From: CAWUFC02 sp963921335
GTDB taxonomy: Bacteria; Pseudomonadota; Gammaproteobacteria; Pseudomonadales; Halieaceae
Length of the DNA: 64,000 nt
Assembly (NCBI GenBank): GCA_963921335.3
Contig: CAWUFC020000001.1
Span: 558,001 to 622,000 of the forward strand
Direction: 5' to 3'
Below the pieces are notes generated by a model. It was not told the DNA's origin and ran no database searches. It was given only the letters and a program-made list of their open reading frames with translations. The translations under genes and the position numbers were made by a program. Below, in pieces: positions 17,131-26,539 of the stretch; within the stretch, counting starts at the first letter, position 1; each line of letters starts with the position of its first letter.

Positions 17131-18003
17131 TTATCCCTGTACTGAGGATAGACGGTTCTGCTTGAATTTCCATGTGCGGATGATTTCAAGGCGGTCGGCC
17201 TTGGCCCGCAATTCGGGTGGGAAGGGTGAAAAGGGTGCCGCCATGCGGACGATGCGGATGGCCGCTTCGTCGAGCACCGCGTGGCCGGAAGAGGCCAGGA
17301 TTTCGATCTCGTCGATTTGCCCGTCGGCGCGAATCGCAACCATCAGACGCAGGTCGCCGTATATGCCATAGCGGCTGGAGACCACCGGATAATGACGATT
17401 GCCGATGGCCTCAATCTTGGAGCGCCACTGGTGTAAATAAGCTGCGTCTACCGCGGCTCGTGCGGACAGCGATGTCAGTCGATGCACTTTTGGGCGCTGG
17501 GCATATTCCTGTTGCTGCTGGTCCAGGCGGGCCTCCAGGCTGGCTATGGAAGTGCTCAGGTTGTACAGCCGTGGATCAGTACCATCGTTGGGTTGCAGTC
17601 TTTTGGGGTCAGCCTGCTCTTGCTCAAACACCTTGTCAGGGGTGCGCCCGGTGGTGGTGACAATTTCTTCGCTGCGGGTTTGAGTGTCCAGCTGCAGGGG
17701 CGCATTGCTGGTGCGGCGAATGCGATTGTCACTGAACTGGGCAATTTCACGGGTGGTGATTTCGGACCTCTCCGCCAGGGTGCCGCTGCCCTGCTGATTG
17801 TTCTGGGCAATAAAGCGGGCCTCTTCAGGGCTGCGCTGGCTCTGGTACTGGGCCAGAGTGACTTCCAGCTGCGGCGCCACATAGGGAGCATCCTCGGATT
17901 CGAAACCCAGGCCCAGAATCAGCATAAGGTGCATTGCCAGGGCCATAAACATGAAAAACCCCAACTGGTCGTTCTGGTTTGCCCGTTGATTTGCTGTGGC
18001 CAT
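17131..18003 (-). CDS. TonB family energy-transducing protein
   Basis: A 290-residue protein with a single N-terminal membrane anchor (about residues 14-34, LGFFMFMALAMHLMLILGLG), a long periplasmic linker and a C-terminal TonB domain (YGDLRLMVAIRADGQIDEIEIL ... AAIRIVRMAAPFSPFP). There is little Pro-Lys repeat; the linker is Gln/Arg-rich. It corresponds in position to the tonB3-type gene of Pseudomonas between yqgE and gshB, which is linked to type IV pili there. No exbB/exbD is nearby. It may energise the TonB receptors in this window, but that is inferred. Confidence 0.88.
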   Translation of the reverse strand: MATANQRANQNDQLGFFMFMALAMHLMLILGLGFESEDAPYVAPQLEVTLAQYQSQRSPEEARFIAQNNQQGSGTLAERSEITTREIAQFSDNRIRRTSNAPLQLDTQTRSEEIVTTTGRTPDKVFEQEQADPKRLQPNDGTDPRLYNLSTSIASLEARLDQQQQEYAQRPKVHRLTSLSARAAVDAAYLHQWRSKIEAIGNRHYPVVSSRYGIYGDLRLMVAIRADGQIDEIEILASSGHAVLDEAAIRIVRMAAPFSPFPPELRAKADRLEIIRTWKFKQNRLSSVQG

Positions 18004-18010
18004 TAAGCCC

Positions 18011-18964
18011 TCAGTTTGATGGTAGCTGCTCCATTATACAGTCCATCAAACGGCCGCCGATATCCAGATCATACTTGGCATCGATCTCGCGAATACAGGT
18101 GGGGCTGGTGACATTGATTTCCGTCAGGTAGTCGCCGATCACATCGAGACCCACAAACCACAGGCCCTTTTCCCGCAGGGTGGGACCAATCTGGTCAGCA
18201 ATCCATTGGTCGCGCTCGCTCAGGGGCTGGGGTACACCCTCGCCGCCGGCGGCGAGATTGCCGCGGCTCTCCCCGGCCAGTGGTACCCGCGCCAGGCAGT
18301 AGGGCAGGGCCTCACCATTGATCATCAGGATCCGCTTATCGCCGTCCTTGATCTCGGGCAGGTAGCGCTGGGCCATGATGGTGGTCGTGCCGTAGTTTGT
18401 CAGGGTCTCCAAAATGACGTTCAGGTTGGAGTCGCCGGGTTTGACCCGGAAAATCTGTGAGCCGCCCATGCCATCCAGTGGTTTGAAAATCACATCCTGA
18501 TGTTCGGCATAGAACACCTTGAGCTGATCGCTGTCACCGCTCACCAGTACCGGCGGGCAGCACTCCGGAAACTGTGTGGCAAATACTTTCTCGTTGCAGT
18601 CCCGCAGGCTCTGGCAGCGATTTACAATCAGCGTGCCCTGACGCTCTGCGGCCTCGAGGATGTAGGTGCTGTAAATGTACTCATTGTCGAAAGGCGGATC
18701 TTTGCGCATCAGCACGACGTCCAGATCAGTCAATGGGCGCGTGCTTGAATCCCCCAAATCATAGTAGTGGTCCGGGTCCCGATGCACAGTCAGCGGCGCC
18801 ATATTGGCAAAGGGCTGTCCCTGCACAAGAGACAGATCTTTTTGCTCCATGTAATGCAGCTGCCAGCCGCGATCCTGGGCAGCCCACAGCATGGCCAGGG
18901 TACTGTCCTTCTTGTAGGTCAGGTCTGCAATCGGGTCCATGACCACGCCCAGCTGAATGCTCAT
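18011..18964 (-). CDS. gshB: Glutathione synthetase
   Basis: It joins gamma-glutamylcysteine and glycine using ATP. The 317 residues form an ATP-grasp enzyme with the N-terminal MDPIADLTYKKDST, the RKDPPFDNEYIYSTYILE substrate segment, PLDGMGGSQIFRV (the glycine-rich ATP loop) and the C-terminal NVTSPTCIREID signature. It lies 7 nt upstream of the tonB-like gene on the same strand. Confidence 0.97.
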   Translation of the reverse strand: MSIQLGVVMDPIADLTYKKDSTLAMLWAAQDRGWQLHYMEQKDLSLVQGQPFANMAPLTVHRDPDHYYDLGDSSTRPLTDLDVVLMRKDPPFDNEYIYSTYILEAAERQGTLIVNRCQSLRDCNEKVFATQFPECCPPVLVSGDSDQLKVFYAEHQDVIFKPLDGMGGSQIFRVKPGDSNLNVILETLTNYGTTTIMAQRYLPEIKDGDKRILMINGEALPYCLARVPLAGESRGNLAAGGEGVPQPLSERDQWIADQIGPTLREKGLWFVGLDVIGDYLTEINVTSPTCIREIDAKYDLDIGGRLMDCIMEQLPSN

Positions 18965-19076
18965 TGTGATTCCTCGGGAAAGTAGTGAGCGGCTAAATTA
19001 CGCAATGGCAGGGGTGGGTGCAAGGGTTGGCCAGCTCCCTTAAAATAACAGGTCACCTTTTGACAGTGGTTTGCCC

Positions 19077-20324
19077 ATGAGCTTCCCAACCTTTTACCTG
19101 ATCTGTTCTGTGTTCAGCCTGGTGTTTGTGACCTGCGCCCTGGTACAGGCGCGGCTGTTGTACCTGGCCATGGTGCCTTACTTCTTCGCAGCCTGGCTCA
19201 CCGCTGAACTGGCGGCCTGGCACCTGTTGCTGCAGCTGGCCTTAACGGTCGTGTTCGCCATGAATGGAGGTCTCGACAGCACCAACGGCCAGTGGGGTCT
19301 GGGTCTGTTTGCCCTGTCCTGGTTAGGCCTGCTGCGCTTGTTACTGCAGGGCATGGATGCCGGCGCGGTGCTAGAAAAGGCGCTGCGCAATGCATTGGGA
19401 GAAGATTACCGCGGTTCAATACCCACCGAACGCCAGCCGGCGCTGCGCAACAACATCGACAGCAAGGAATGGATGCGCCCCTTCAGCATGGCGCGGCCCG
19501 GTGTCACAGTGCATCGCAACATCAGCTACGGCGATGCTGGTGAGCGCAATCTGCTGGATGTGTACCAGCCGGACCAGCCCCGCGAGGGCGGCTTACCGAT
19601 ATTGCTGCAGGTTCACGGCGGCGGCTGGATTATCGGTGAGAAGCATCAACAGGCGCTGCCGCTCATGTATCACCTGGCCCAGCGCGGCTGGCTGTGTGTG
19701 GCAATCAACTACCGACTTAGCCCTAAGCATACTTTTCCTTCTCATATTATCGACGTGAAGAAATCGATCGCCTGGATTCGTGAGCACGCTGCAGAGTATG
19801 GTGGCAACGCCGACTTTCTGGCGATTACCGGTGGTTCGGCGGGTGGGCATCTGTCATCCCTCGCCGCCCTGACGCCTAACAAGCAGGATTGGCAGCCGGG
19901 ATTTGAGGGCGTGGACACCACCATCAATGCGGCAGTGCCTATTTATGGCGTTTATAATTTTCTGGATCGCCACAATATTCGAGGCCCCATGTCGATGGAA
20001 TCGATACTGGAAAGCCATGTGTTCCAGAGCAGCCTGGAGGACGGCTACGATGATCGCAACGATGGCTCACCGCTAATCCATGTCTCCGAGAATGCACCGC
20101 CGACCTTTGTGATCCAGGGCACGCATGATTCACTGGTATGGGTGGAAGAGGCCCACCGCTTTATAGAGGCGCTGAAGTCCGTGTCCAAACAGCCTGTGGT
20201 TTATGGCGAATTGCCAGGCGCCCAGCATGCCTTTGAGGTCTTTCACTCGCCGAGGACCGATCACACGGTGAACGCGATCACTGATTTTCTGGAGTGGAGC
20301 TACGCTCAAAATAATACCGCTTAA
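19077..20324 (+). CDS. Membrane-anchored alpha/beta-hydrolase (HSL/BD-FAE-like esterase)
   Basis: A 415-residue protein in two parts. The first about 110 residues contain several hydrophobic helices (residues about 5-75 and 80-100), so it is likely anchored in the inner membrane. The rest is a hormone-sensitive-lipase-type esterase: HGGGW forms the oxyanion hole, the nucleophile lies in GGSAGG, the acid in GTHDSLVW and the His in GAQHAFEVF. It is related to carboxylesterases acting on acyl or aromatic esters; the substrate is unknown. A TTG two codons upstream is possible, but the ATG at 19077 is preferred. It is divergent from gshB. Confidence 0.82.
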   Translation: MSFPTFYLICSVFSLVFVTCALVQARLLYLAMVPYFFAAWLTAELAAWHLLLQLALTVVFAMNGGLDSTNGQWGLGLFALSWLGLLRLLLQGMDAGAVLEKALRNALGEDYRGSIPTERQPALRNNIDSKEWMRPFSMARPGVTVHRNISYGDAGERNLLDVYQPDQPREGGLPILLQVHGGGWIIGEKHQQALPLMYHLAQRGWLCVAINYRLSPKHTFPSHIIDVKKSIAWIREHAAEYGGNADFLAITGGSAGGHLSSLAALTPNKQDWQPGFEGVDTTINAAVPIYGVYNFLDRHNIRGPMSMESILESHVFQSSLEDGYDDRNDGSPLIHVSENAPPTFVIQGTHDSLVWVEEAHRFIEALKSVSKQPVVYGELPGAQHAFEVFHSPRTDHTVNAITDFLEWSYAQNNTA

Positions 20325-20365
20325 CTCACTCCACTTGATGCAATAATGCCCAGGAGGCGAATCGC

Positions 20366-20941
20366 TTGCCACTCTCAGTTTCTGAACATACACGGGAACA
20401 CCTGCATACCCGTACCATCACTATGGAAGCCTATCGCCGAGATGATGGCCTGATGGATATCGAGGGGCATCTGACTGATGTAAAGCCCTTTGCTCATCAG
20501 TTGATGGATGGCACTCGCCAGCCGGGGGAGCCGGTGCACGATTTATGGTTGCGAATCAGCCTGAATGACACGTTTGAAGTTGTGGAAGTAGAAGCCAAAA
20601 TGGACCGGGGTGCACACGATTACTGCCCCGGCGCTGAGCCCAATTTCGCCAGGCTCATCGGCTTACAGATAGGGTCGGGTTGGAACAAGAAAGTCAAAGC
20701 ATCACTGTCACCAGGGCTGGGTTGCACGCATATTATTGAAATGTTGGCGCAAATGGCGACCACTGCGATGCAGGCAAGTTGGTCGACCAAGGTGGGTGAA
20801 AGCCTGGACATGCCGCCGCCGGAAGAGCGGGAGATGCGACCAGGTATGCTCAACGCCTGTTATCCATATCACGAAAGTAGTGCATGGACGAAGGAGCACT
20901 TTCCGAAGGCCTATATTCCTCTAACCTCGTTAGAAGACTAG
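20366..20941 (+). CDS. DUF2889 family protein
   Basis: A 191-residue cytoplasmic protein with the DUF2889 pattern: HTRTITMEAYRRDDGLMDIEGHLTD, then HDLWLRISL and GCTHIIEMLAQMATTAMQA. Family members often sit near aromatic or lipid catabolic genes, but no function is proven. The start is TTG, supported by a perfect AGGAGG 8 nt upstream (20352-20357). It follows the esterase by 41 nt. It meets the convergent GNAT gene with no nucleotide between stops. Confidence 0.85.
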   Translation: MPLSVSEHTREHLHTRTITMEAYRRDDGLMDIEGHLTDVKPFAHQLMDGTRQPGEPVHDLWLRISLNDTFEVVEVEAKMDRGAHDYCPGAEPNFARLIGLQIGSGWNKKVKASLSPGLGCTHIIEMLAQMATTAMQASWSTKVGESLDMPPPEEREMRPGMLNACYPYHESSAWTKEHFPKAYIPLTSLED

Positions 20942-21430
20942 CTACTTGGTTTTGTAGATCGCCATACCGCGAGCCAGGTAATTTGCCAGTGCTCCCGGGT
21001 GATCGAGACTGCAGGTGTTTACTATGACGCGCTCGGCATCCCAGCCCCAGGCCTCTTCGATGGCCCTGGTGAGTAAATAGCCACCGAGGCCACGGTTGTA
21101 GTAATCGGGCAGCAAACCAAAGTAATTGATCTCGATATCACCCTGGTCCCGTTGCTGCAGTTCAAAGTAGCCGACCATCTGATCGCCTTCCTTTAACAGC
21201 CAGGTCCTCAGGGTAGGGTCGCCGGCGTAGCTCTGCCATTGATCATCTGACCAGGCCAGTTTGTCGGTCCACTGCCAGTCAGCGCCGACCTGTTGATAGA
21301 GCTGACGGTTCAGCTGCCCGTTATTGTTGGTGTCCTCGGTGATTTCGAAGCCGGTTACCGGAGGCTTGGGATTCAGCTCTCGTGCTGAGGTGGCTTCGAG
21401 GTACCAGATTTGAACGGGCTGTTCAGCCAT
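20942..21430 (-). CDS. GNAT family N-acetyltransferase
   Basis: 162 residues with the GNAT core: the YFELQQRDQGDIEINYFGLLPDY strands and the acetyl-CoA loop YNRGLGGYLLTRAIEEA, then the C-terminal strand RVIVNTCSLDHPGALANY, as in Rim-like or aminoglycoside-type acetyltransferases. The substrate cannot be predicted. An in-frame TTG starts 15 nt earlier, but AAGG lies 9 nt before the ATG at 21430, so that start is chosen. It lies just after the FAD oxidase gene on the same strand. Confidence 0.82.
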   Translation of the reverse strand: MAEQPVQIWYLEATSARELNPKPPVTGFEITEDTNNNGQLNRQLYQQVGADWQWTDKLAWSDDQWQSYAGDPTLRTWLLKEGDQMVGYFELQQRDQGDIEINYFGLLPDYYNRGLGGYLLTRAIEEAWGWDAERVIVNTCSLDHPGALANYLARGMAIYKTK

Positions 21431-21441
21431 AAGCTCGACCT

Positions 21442-22827
21442 TCAAATATCAAACACTTTGCCGGGGTTGAGAATGTTGTTGGGGTCAAAGGTTTGTTTGA
21501 GGGTTTTCATGATGGTGATTTCGGCTGGCGTTCTGCAGCTGGCCAGCAAGTGCTTTTTCTCCAGGCCGATACCGTGCTCCGCCGATACGGAGCCGCCGAT
21601 GGCGCCTAGCGGCTCGTAGAGAGTTTTCTCGATCACTGTGCGGTTTGCTTCGTTGTCCTCGCCAACGCTGGCTGCGAAGTGCAGATTGCCGTCGGCAATA
21701 TGGCCGAAACTGATGAAATGCCCATTGGGGAAGTCGGCGCGCCACTGGCTCATAACCTGATGCTCGTATGCCTTCATTGCGGCGATGGGCAGACTCACAT
21801 CGAAGATCATGGCTGGTCCCCATTGAAAAACCTCTGAGACGCTGTCGCGTATTCGCCATAGCTCGTCGATTTCTTTTTTGGATTGGGCGATGACAGCATC
21901 AACGATCAATCCTGATTCGAGCTTGCTACCCAATACATCTTCGAAGCGCGACTTGTCAGCATCCTGGTCGCTGCCCAGGGTGTCCAGCAACACGTAGATC
22001 GGATAATCGCCCAGCGGCTTGCTGTTACCAGAGCGCTCGCTGGTCACCATCTGGTAAAAGTCAGGCCAAAGCACTTCAAAGGCGGACAGGGTGCCTGCGA
22101 AATCAGCGTCCAGCTCGTTGAGCAGCATCACCACATCACTGAATCCCTTGCAGGCCACCATAGCTGCCTGGTGGGAACGGGCGGCAGGCTGTAAGCGCAG
22201 CACAGCGCGGGTAACCACACCCAGCGTACCTTCGGTGCCAATAAACAACTGTTTCAGGTCGTAGCCAGCATTGTTTTTCAGCATCTCGTTCATAGAGGAG
22301 ACGACGGTGCCATCCGCCAAAACAGCTTCCAGTCCTAGTATCTGTGCCCGTGTCATGCCGTAGCGAAAAACTCGATTACCACCCGCATTGGTACTGATAT
22401 TGCCGCCGATAGTGCAACTGCCTCGAGCGCCTAAATCCAGTGGAAACTGAAGGCCATGTTCCTCGGCTTCGTCCTGGATCGCTTGCAGCGGTGTGCCTGC
22501 TTCCGCAGTCATCGTGCGACCGCTGGTATCGACGGCCTGTATGGCGTTCATGCGTTCGAGGGACAGCACCAGGTCAGCCGGCTGGGTGATTGCAGCTTCA
22601 ACGAGGCCGGTCAGTCCTCCGTGGGTGACAACTGGCTGACCGGCTTCATGACAACGTTTGAGAATACTGGAGACTTGTTCGGTGGTTTTGGGCCGCAGTA
22701 TAGCCGCGGCCTCAATAAAATCATCGCGCCAGATGCCGGCGGCTCGTGAACTGACATCCTCCCCGGTCAGAACACCGCCGGGTCCCAAAAGCGCACTGAA
22801 ATCTTCAACCAGTTGTGTAAGGCTCAT
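21442..22827 (-). CDS. FAD-linked oxidase (GlcD / D-2-hydroxyacid dehydrogenase type)
   Basis: 461 residues: an N-terminal PCMH-type FAD domain with VVTHGGLTGLVEAA and the IGGNISTNAGGNRVFRYG pyrophosphate loop, and a C-terminal cap ending SAEHGIGLEKKHLL, the metal/substrate signature of D-lactate and D-2-hydroxyglutarate dehydrogenases. It oxidises a D-2-hydroxy acid to the 2-oxo acid; the exact substrate is open. A paralogue starts at 63608, next to serA. The stop overlaps the next gene by a few bases, suggesting an operon with the thioesterase and GNAT genes. Confidence 0.88.
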   Translation of the reverse strand: MSLTQLVEDFSALLGPGGVLTGEDVSSRAAGIWRDDFIEAAAILRPKTTEQVSSILKRCHEAGQPVVTHGGLTGLVEAAITQPADLVLSLERMNAIQAVDTSGRTMTAEAGTPLQAIQDEAEEHGLQFPLDLGARGSCTIGGNISTNAGGNRVFRYGMTRAQILGLEAVLADGTVVSSMNEMLKNNAGYDLKQLFIGTEGTLGVVTRAVLRLQPAARSHQAAMVACKGFSDVVMLLNELDADFAGTLSAFEVLWPDFYQMVTSERSGNSKPLGDYPIYVLLDTLGSDQDADKSRFEDVLGSKLESGLIVDAVIAQSKKEIDELWRIRDSVSEVFQWGPAMIFDVSLPIAAMKAYEHQVMSQWRADFPNGHFISFGHIADGNLHFAASVGEDNEANRTVIEKTLYEPLGAIGGSVSAEHGIGLEKKHLLASCRTPAEITIMKTLKQTFDPNNILNPGKVFDI

Positions 22828-23222
22828 TGTTGCCTGACTAGTTTGGCAGTAGTGCTGGCTGTAGCCACAAGCTTACCCTCGGCGTTGAACAGCTCCCCGG
22901 ACATAAAACCGGTGCTCCGCCCCAGCTTCACGATGGTGCCCGCGCAGGTGAATTTGCCCGCATTGGCTACCTCCAGGAAGCTGACCTTGATCTCCATGGT
23001 CGCCACATTGATCACATTGCCACCAAAGATAAACGCGGCGTGGGTCATTGCCGCGTCCAGCATGGAGGTCTGGAAGCCGCCCTGCACAATATTCACGGTG
23101 TGGCAAAAGCGCTCCTCAATATCAAAGCTCATGGTGACGGTTTGATTGTCCTGGTCGATATCCGCAATGCCACCATTCAGTTCTCCCAAAAACTGCGCCG
23201 CAGGTACACTTTTTTCAGTCAC
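22824..23222 (-). CDS. PaaI-family hotdog thioesterase
   Basis: 132 residues with the hotdog signature HTVNIVQGGFQTSMLDAAMTHAA, where the HGG-like NIVQGG and the Asp match the PaaI/DUF4442 active site, followed by VATMEIKVSFLEVANAG. It probably hydrolyses an acyl- or aryl-CoA. The GTG start overlaps the end of rsmE by 8 nt and its stop overlaps the FAD oxidase start. Confidence 0.85.
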   Translation of the reverse strand: MTEKSVPAAQFLGELNGGIADIDQDNQTVTMSFDIEERFCHTVNIVQGGFQTSMLDAAMTHAAFIFGGNVINVATMEIKVSFLEVANAGKFTCAGTIVKLGRSTGFMSGELFNAEGKLVATASTTAKLVRQQ

Positions 23223-23942
23223 TCATGTCTCCCCAATAAGCTTGCAGTATGGCTAGTGCAGCCAGTGGTGCTGTTTCAGTCCTCAGTATTCTCGGACCCA
23301 GGGACAGGGCGGCAAACTGCCTGCTCTCTGCTTGTTCAATCTCTGCTGGTGACAGGCCGCCCTCTGGGCCGATCAACAGCGCCAGGTGTTCGGGTTTATC
23401 GCCCTCGCTGCCCAGTCGCTGGTCGTTGCGATGATGGAGCACAAAACGTGTCTCTGGCAGTTCGCTGTCCAGCCATTGGCTGATGTTAACCGGCTCGTTA
23501 ACTTGAGGTAGTCGATTGCGGCCGCATTGCTCGCAGGCGCTGATCGCCACCTGGCGCCAGTGCCCCAGCTTTTTATGCAGGCGCTCGCCTTTCAGTTTTA
23601 CTTCAGTGCGTTCGCTGAACAGTGGGCTGATACTGGCTACGCCCAGTTCGGTCGATTTCTGTACCACCGTATCAAAACGGTCACCGCGCGAGATGGCGAT
23701 GCCCAGATGAATTTGAAGCGGCGATTCGCTGTCCCTTTCATGATGTTCGCCCAGTTTTACTGTGACGTTTTTTTACTCAGCGATTCGATGGTGGCGGGGT
23801 ATTCACCACCCTCCCCATTGAACAGCACAAAGCTGTCTCCCAGACCCATGCGCAGCGCACCGGCCAGGTGCCGGCTGGCGCCAGCATCCAGTTCGATCAG
23901 ATCGCCGTTGCTTAGAGTCTGAGAGGTAAAAATCCGCGCCAT
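23215..23942 (-). pseudogene. rsmE: 16S rRNA (uracil-1498-N3)-methyltransferase RsmE, frameshifted
   Basis: Two frames together encode a full RsmE. The first 61 residues run from the ATG at 23942 (MARIFTSQTL ... SRHLAGALRMG) to a TAA at 23757. The remainder continues in another frame from about 23775 to 23215 and includes VQKSTELGV, LIGPEGGLSPAEIEQA and LGPRILRTETAPL, the SPOUT knot that binds SAM. The frames join at a run of seven A on the coding strand (23768-23774): one extra A gives an uninterrupted product with the expected SKKNVTVKLGE continuation. This is either a real inactivating slip, a sequence error in a homopolymer, or a slippage-rescued gene. Everything outside the run looks intact. 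Confidence 0.9.
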
Positions 23943-23951
23943 CGGCGCAGC

Positions 23952-23990
23952 TTATTGAAGCCCCAGATTGTTGTAAATGGTGGAGCTGGC
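23952..23990 (-). pseudogene. Remnant of a metF 3' end, carrying one copy of a 21-bp repeat
   Basis: On the minus strand this stretch reads QASSTIYNNLGLQ then stop, closely resembling the true MetF C-terminus (EPTRTIYNNLGI, stop). Bases 23962-23982 are identical over 21 nt to 31513-31533 in metF. The remnant stop is 9 nt before the rsmE ATG, as if metF once directly preceded rsmE. No other MetF-like sequence precedes it; about 100 nt further is the end of the TonB receptor. Confidence 0.7.
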
Positions 23991-24091
23991 TTGAATCCGC
24001 CTGACTAGTTCGAGGCGTGAAGGAGAAGGCCTTGAGGGTAGGGAAGTATTCCGCTCAACTTCGCCGTACCCCCAGGCCACATTTTGCTGGT

Positions 24092-26494
24092 TTAGAACCT
24101 GTAGCGGGCTTGCAATGCTATAGAGCGGGGCCGCTCAGGCAGTGCAAAGTAACTGTTCGATCCAGTGAGTGGTACATCGTTTTTCCAGTAATGAGTCGTC
24201 TCATCAGTCAGATTCTTGCCCAAAAGAGCGACTTCCCAGGTGTTGTTTACAGTGGCCAGGGCGATGCGCGCATTGATAATGGTCACATCATCGTGCTTGG
24301 TATTGGGGTCTAGATCCAGAGCTGAGTAAAACTCTCTGGTATAGTTGAGGTCCACCCGCGCCAGCAATTCCAAGCTCTTGCCAATGGGATTTTCATACTG
24401 AACGTGAAGGTTGGCACTTCACTCCGGAGCGAACAGCAAAGTCTCGTCGGTCAGGTCCTGACCGCCGGTTTCACCCGGTGCAATATTACTGCCATCATTG
24501 CGCAGGCAACCCGGATTGTTGGCCGGATCGATGGTTTGGGGAATGGTACAGGTGGCACCGGTGAAGTCTTCATAGTAGGCGTCGAGGTAGGCGACTGCGC
24601 CTCCGATAGACCATTGCTCAGATAACAACATGCGGCCATCTACTTCCACACCCTGGCTGATTGCCTCACCAGCGTTACCCACACGGTATACATCACCGAT
24701 GAGGGAGCTGGTCTGCAGGTTGTCGTACTCCATTCTGAACAGGGCCACATTCAGGGTTGCCGCGCCGTCCAGCAGGCCCATTTTTGCGCCGAGCTCGTAG
24801 GAGAGTACCTCTTCGGGATCGTATTCAAGTATTGATGGATCATTACCCGGAACGGTTTCGCCAGTTAACTCTCCTGTAACTGGATTGGCCAGGCGAATCT
24901 CGTAGCCGGCACTGCTATAAGCCTCGTCGTAACCGCCACCCTTGAAGCCGGTGCTGACATTGGCGTAGAGCATGGTGTCTTCACCCACATCCCACTGGAT
25001 GTTTCCGGAGAACGTCAGTTTGTCCTCTTCGCGGCTTAGCCCCAAGAAACTGTGCTGACGTACATCTGCAATGAGTTGCCCGTTGAGCGGGTTGGCGAGG
25101 AACGTTCTGCCGGCGGCTCTGATCTGGAGACCATCAGACATCGTGACCTTGTCCAGATCCTTGGTCTCTTCGTTGTAACGCAATCCCAGCGTGAAGCGCA
25201 GGCTATCAGAGGCATTCCAGGTACCTTGACCAAAAATGGCCCAGCTTTCGCCCTCTTGATCAAACACGCTGGGTACACCTGGCTCTTCGGAATACAGAGC
25301 TCCGGCGACGCCTTGTGGTCCGGACAGCAGGAAATCAATCGCTTCAATACGGCGACTGATATCCAGCTCGTTGCGCTGGTAATAGGCGCCGGCAATCCAG
25401 TTGATGGTGGCATCGCCCGGCGAAACCAGGCGCAGCTCCTGACTGAATTGCTTGTAGTCTTCCCAGCGTGTGCGGTGCAACGCTGGTACGGCAACTATGT
25501 CGGTATCCCCCGTCGACATCCGATCATAAGCCGAATAGGCGGAAATCGAAGTAAAGGTGGCAAAGTCCAGCTGCCAGTCGATGGTGAGCGCAAGTACCTC
25601 GGTTTCTGTCGAGGCGCGGTTGTCGGCATCACCGGCGCCCTTGTTTCTATCTGAGATCACGGGCATTGGCACTGTGCCGGCAAAGTTCTCCTGCCCCGCG
25701 AAATCTGACTGGTACACAACCTGTGGAGCCTCTCTACCCTGGAAATCGCCGTACTCGTATTTGGCGTTGAGCTCCAGAGTGTCACTGGCGGCCCACCGCA
25801 AGCTGCCGCGGGCGTACCAATTGTCGCGCTCGGGTCCCTCCTGGCCACTGATGGTGTTCTCATACCAGCCGTCCATCCTGTCGTGGCGAACAGCCAGGCG
25901 ACCGGACAGGTCATCGGTTAGCGGCCCTGATACCACTACATTGTATTGCTCTTCGCCGTCATCCGGGGAGTAAAGAGCCTCAACCATACCCTCAAACTCA
26001 TCTGTGGGCTTGGCAGTCGTAATACTAATGGCACCCGCAATGGTGTTCTTGCCAAACAGAATGCCTTGAGGGCCCTTGAGAATCTCAATGCGCTTGAGGT
26101 CCATGGTGGTGGGCACTGCGGCCAATGGTCCGCGCCCAGCGTACACGCCATCAATGTACATACCTACAGACTGCTCGAAGCCCTGATTAGTGCCTGAGCC
26201 AATACCGCGTATAAACAGATTGGGAGTGCCCGCCCCGGCATTGACAGATACATTGGGTATGTACTGGGTGACTTCCTGAAGCGAAATAATGCCTATGTCA
26301 TCAATATTCTCACCGCTCATGGTGGCAATAGAGATAGGCGCGTCCTGGAGGCTCTCGCTGCGCAATTGAGCGGTGACTACCACTTCTTCCAGCTGCAAAT
26401 TTTGAGCGCTAACCGCACTAGCGCTGGCAATACTCAGGCTGGCAACTGCGCCAGCCATGAGCGTTTTTCTATGAATACCGCATTTACGGTCCAT
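24092..26494 (-). pseudogene. TonB-dependent outer-membrane receptor with an in-frame stop codon
   Basis: This would be about 800 residues if read through. It starts MDRKCGIHRKTL with a signal peptide ending near SAVSAQ, a plug with a LEEVVVTAQ TonB-box-like segment and FIRGIGSGTNQGFEQSVGMYIDGVY, a long barrel, and a C-terminus ending RYRF with the terminal aromatic residue. A TGA at 24419-24421 interrupts it after LLFAPE. The frame continues unchanged on the other side as SANLHVQYENP, so a Trp codon (TGG) in the usual APEW-SANL motif has become TGA. The last about 109 residues (final barrel strands) would be lost. Substrate unknown; it follows the DUF1214/DUF1254 pair on the same strand and has a good GGAG site before the ATG. 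Confidence 0.9.
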
Positions 26495-26539
26495 GGTGGA
26501 GTCTCCTTGTTATATCTGTGAATCGCTTGGAAGGTTTTT

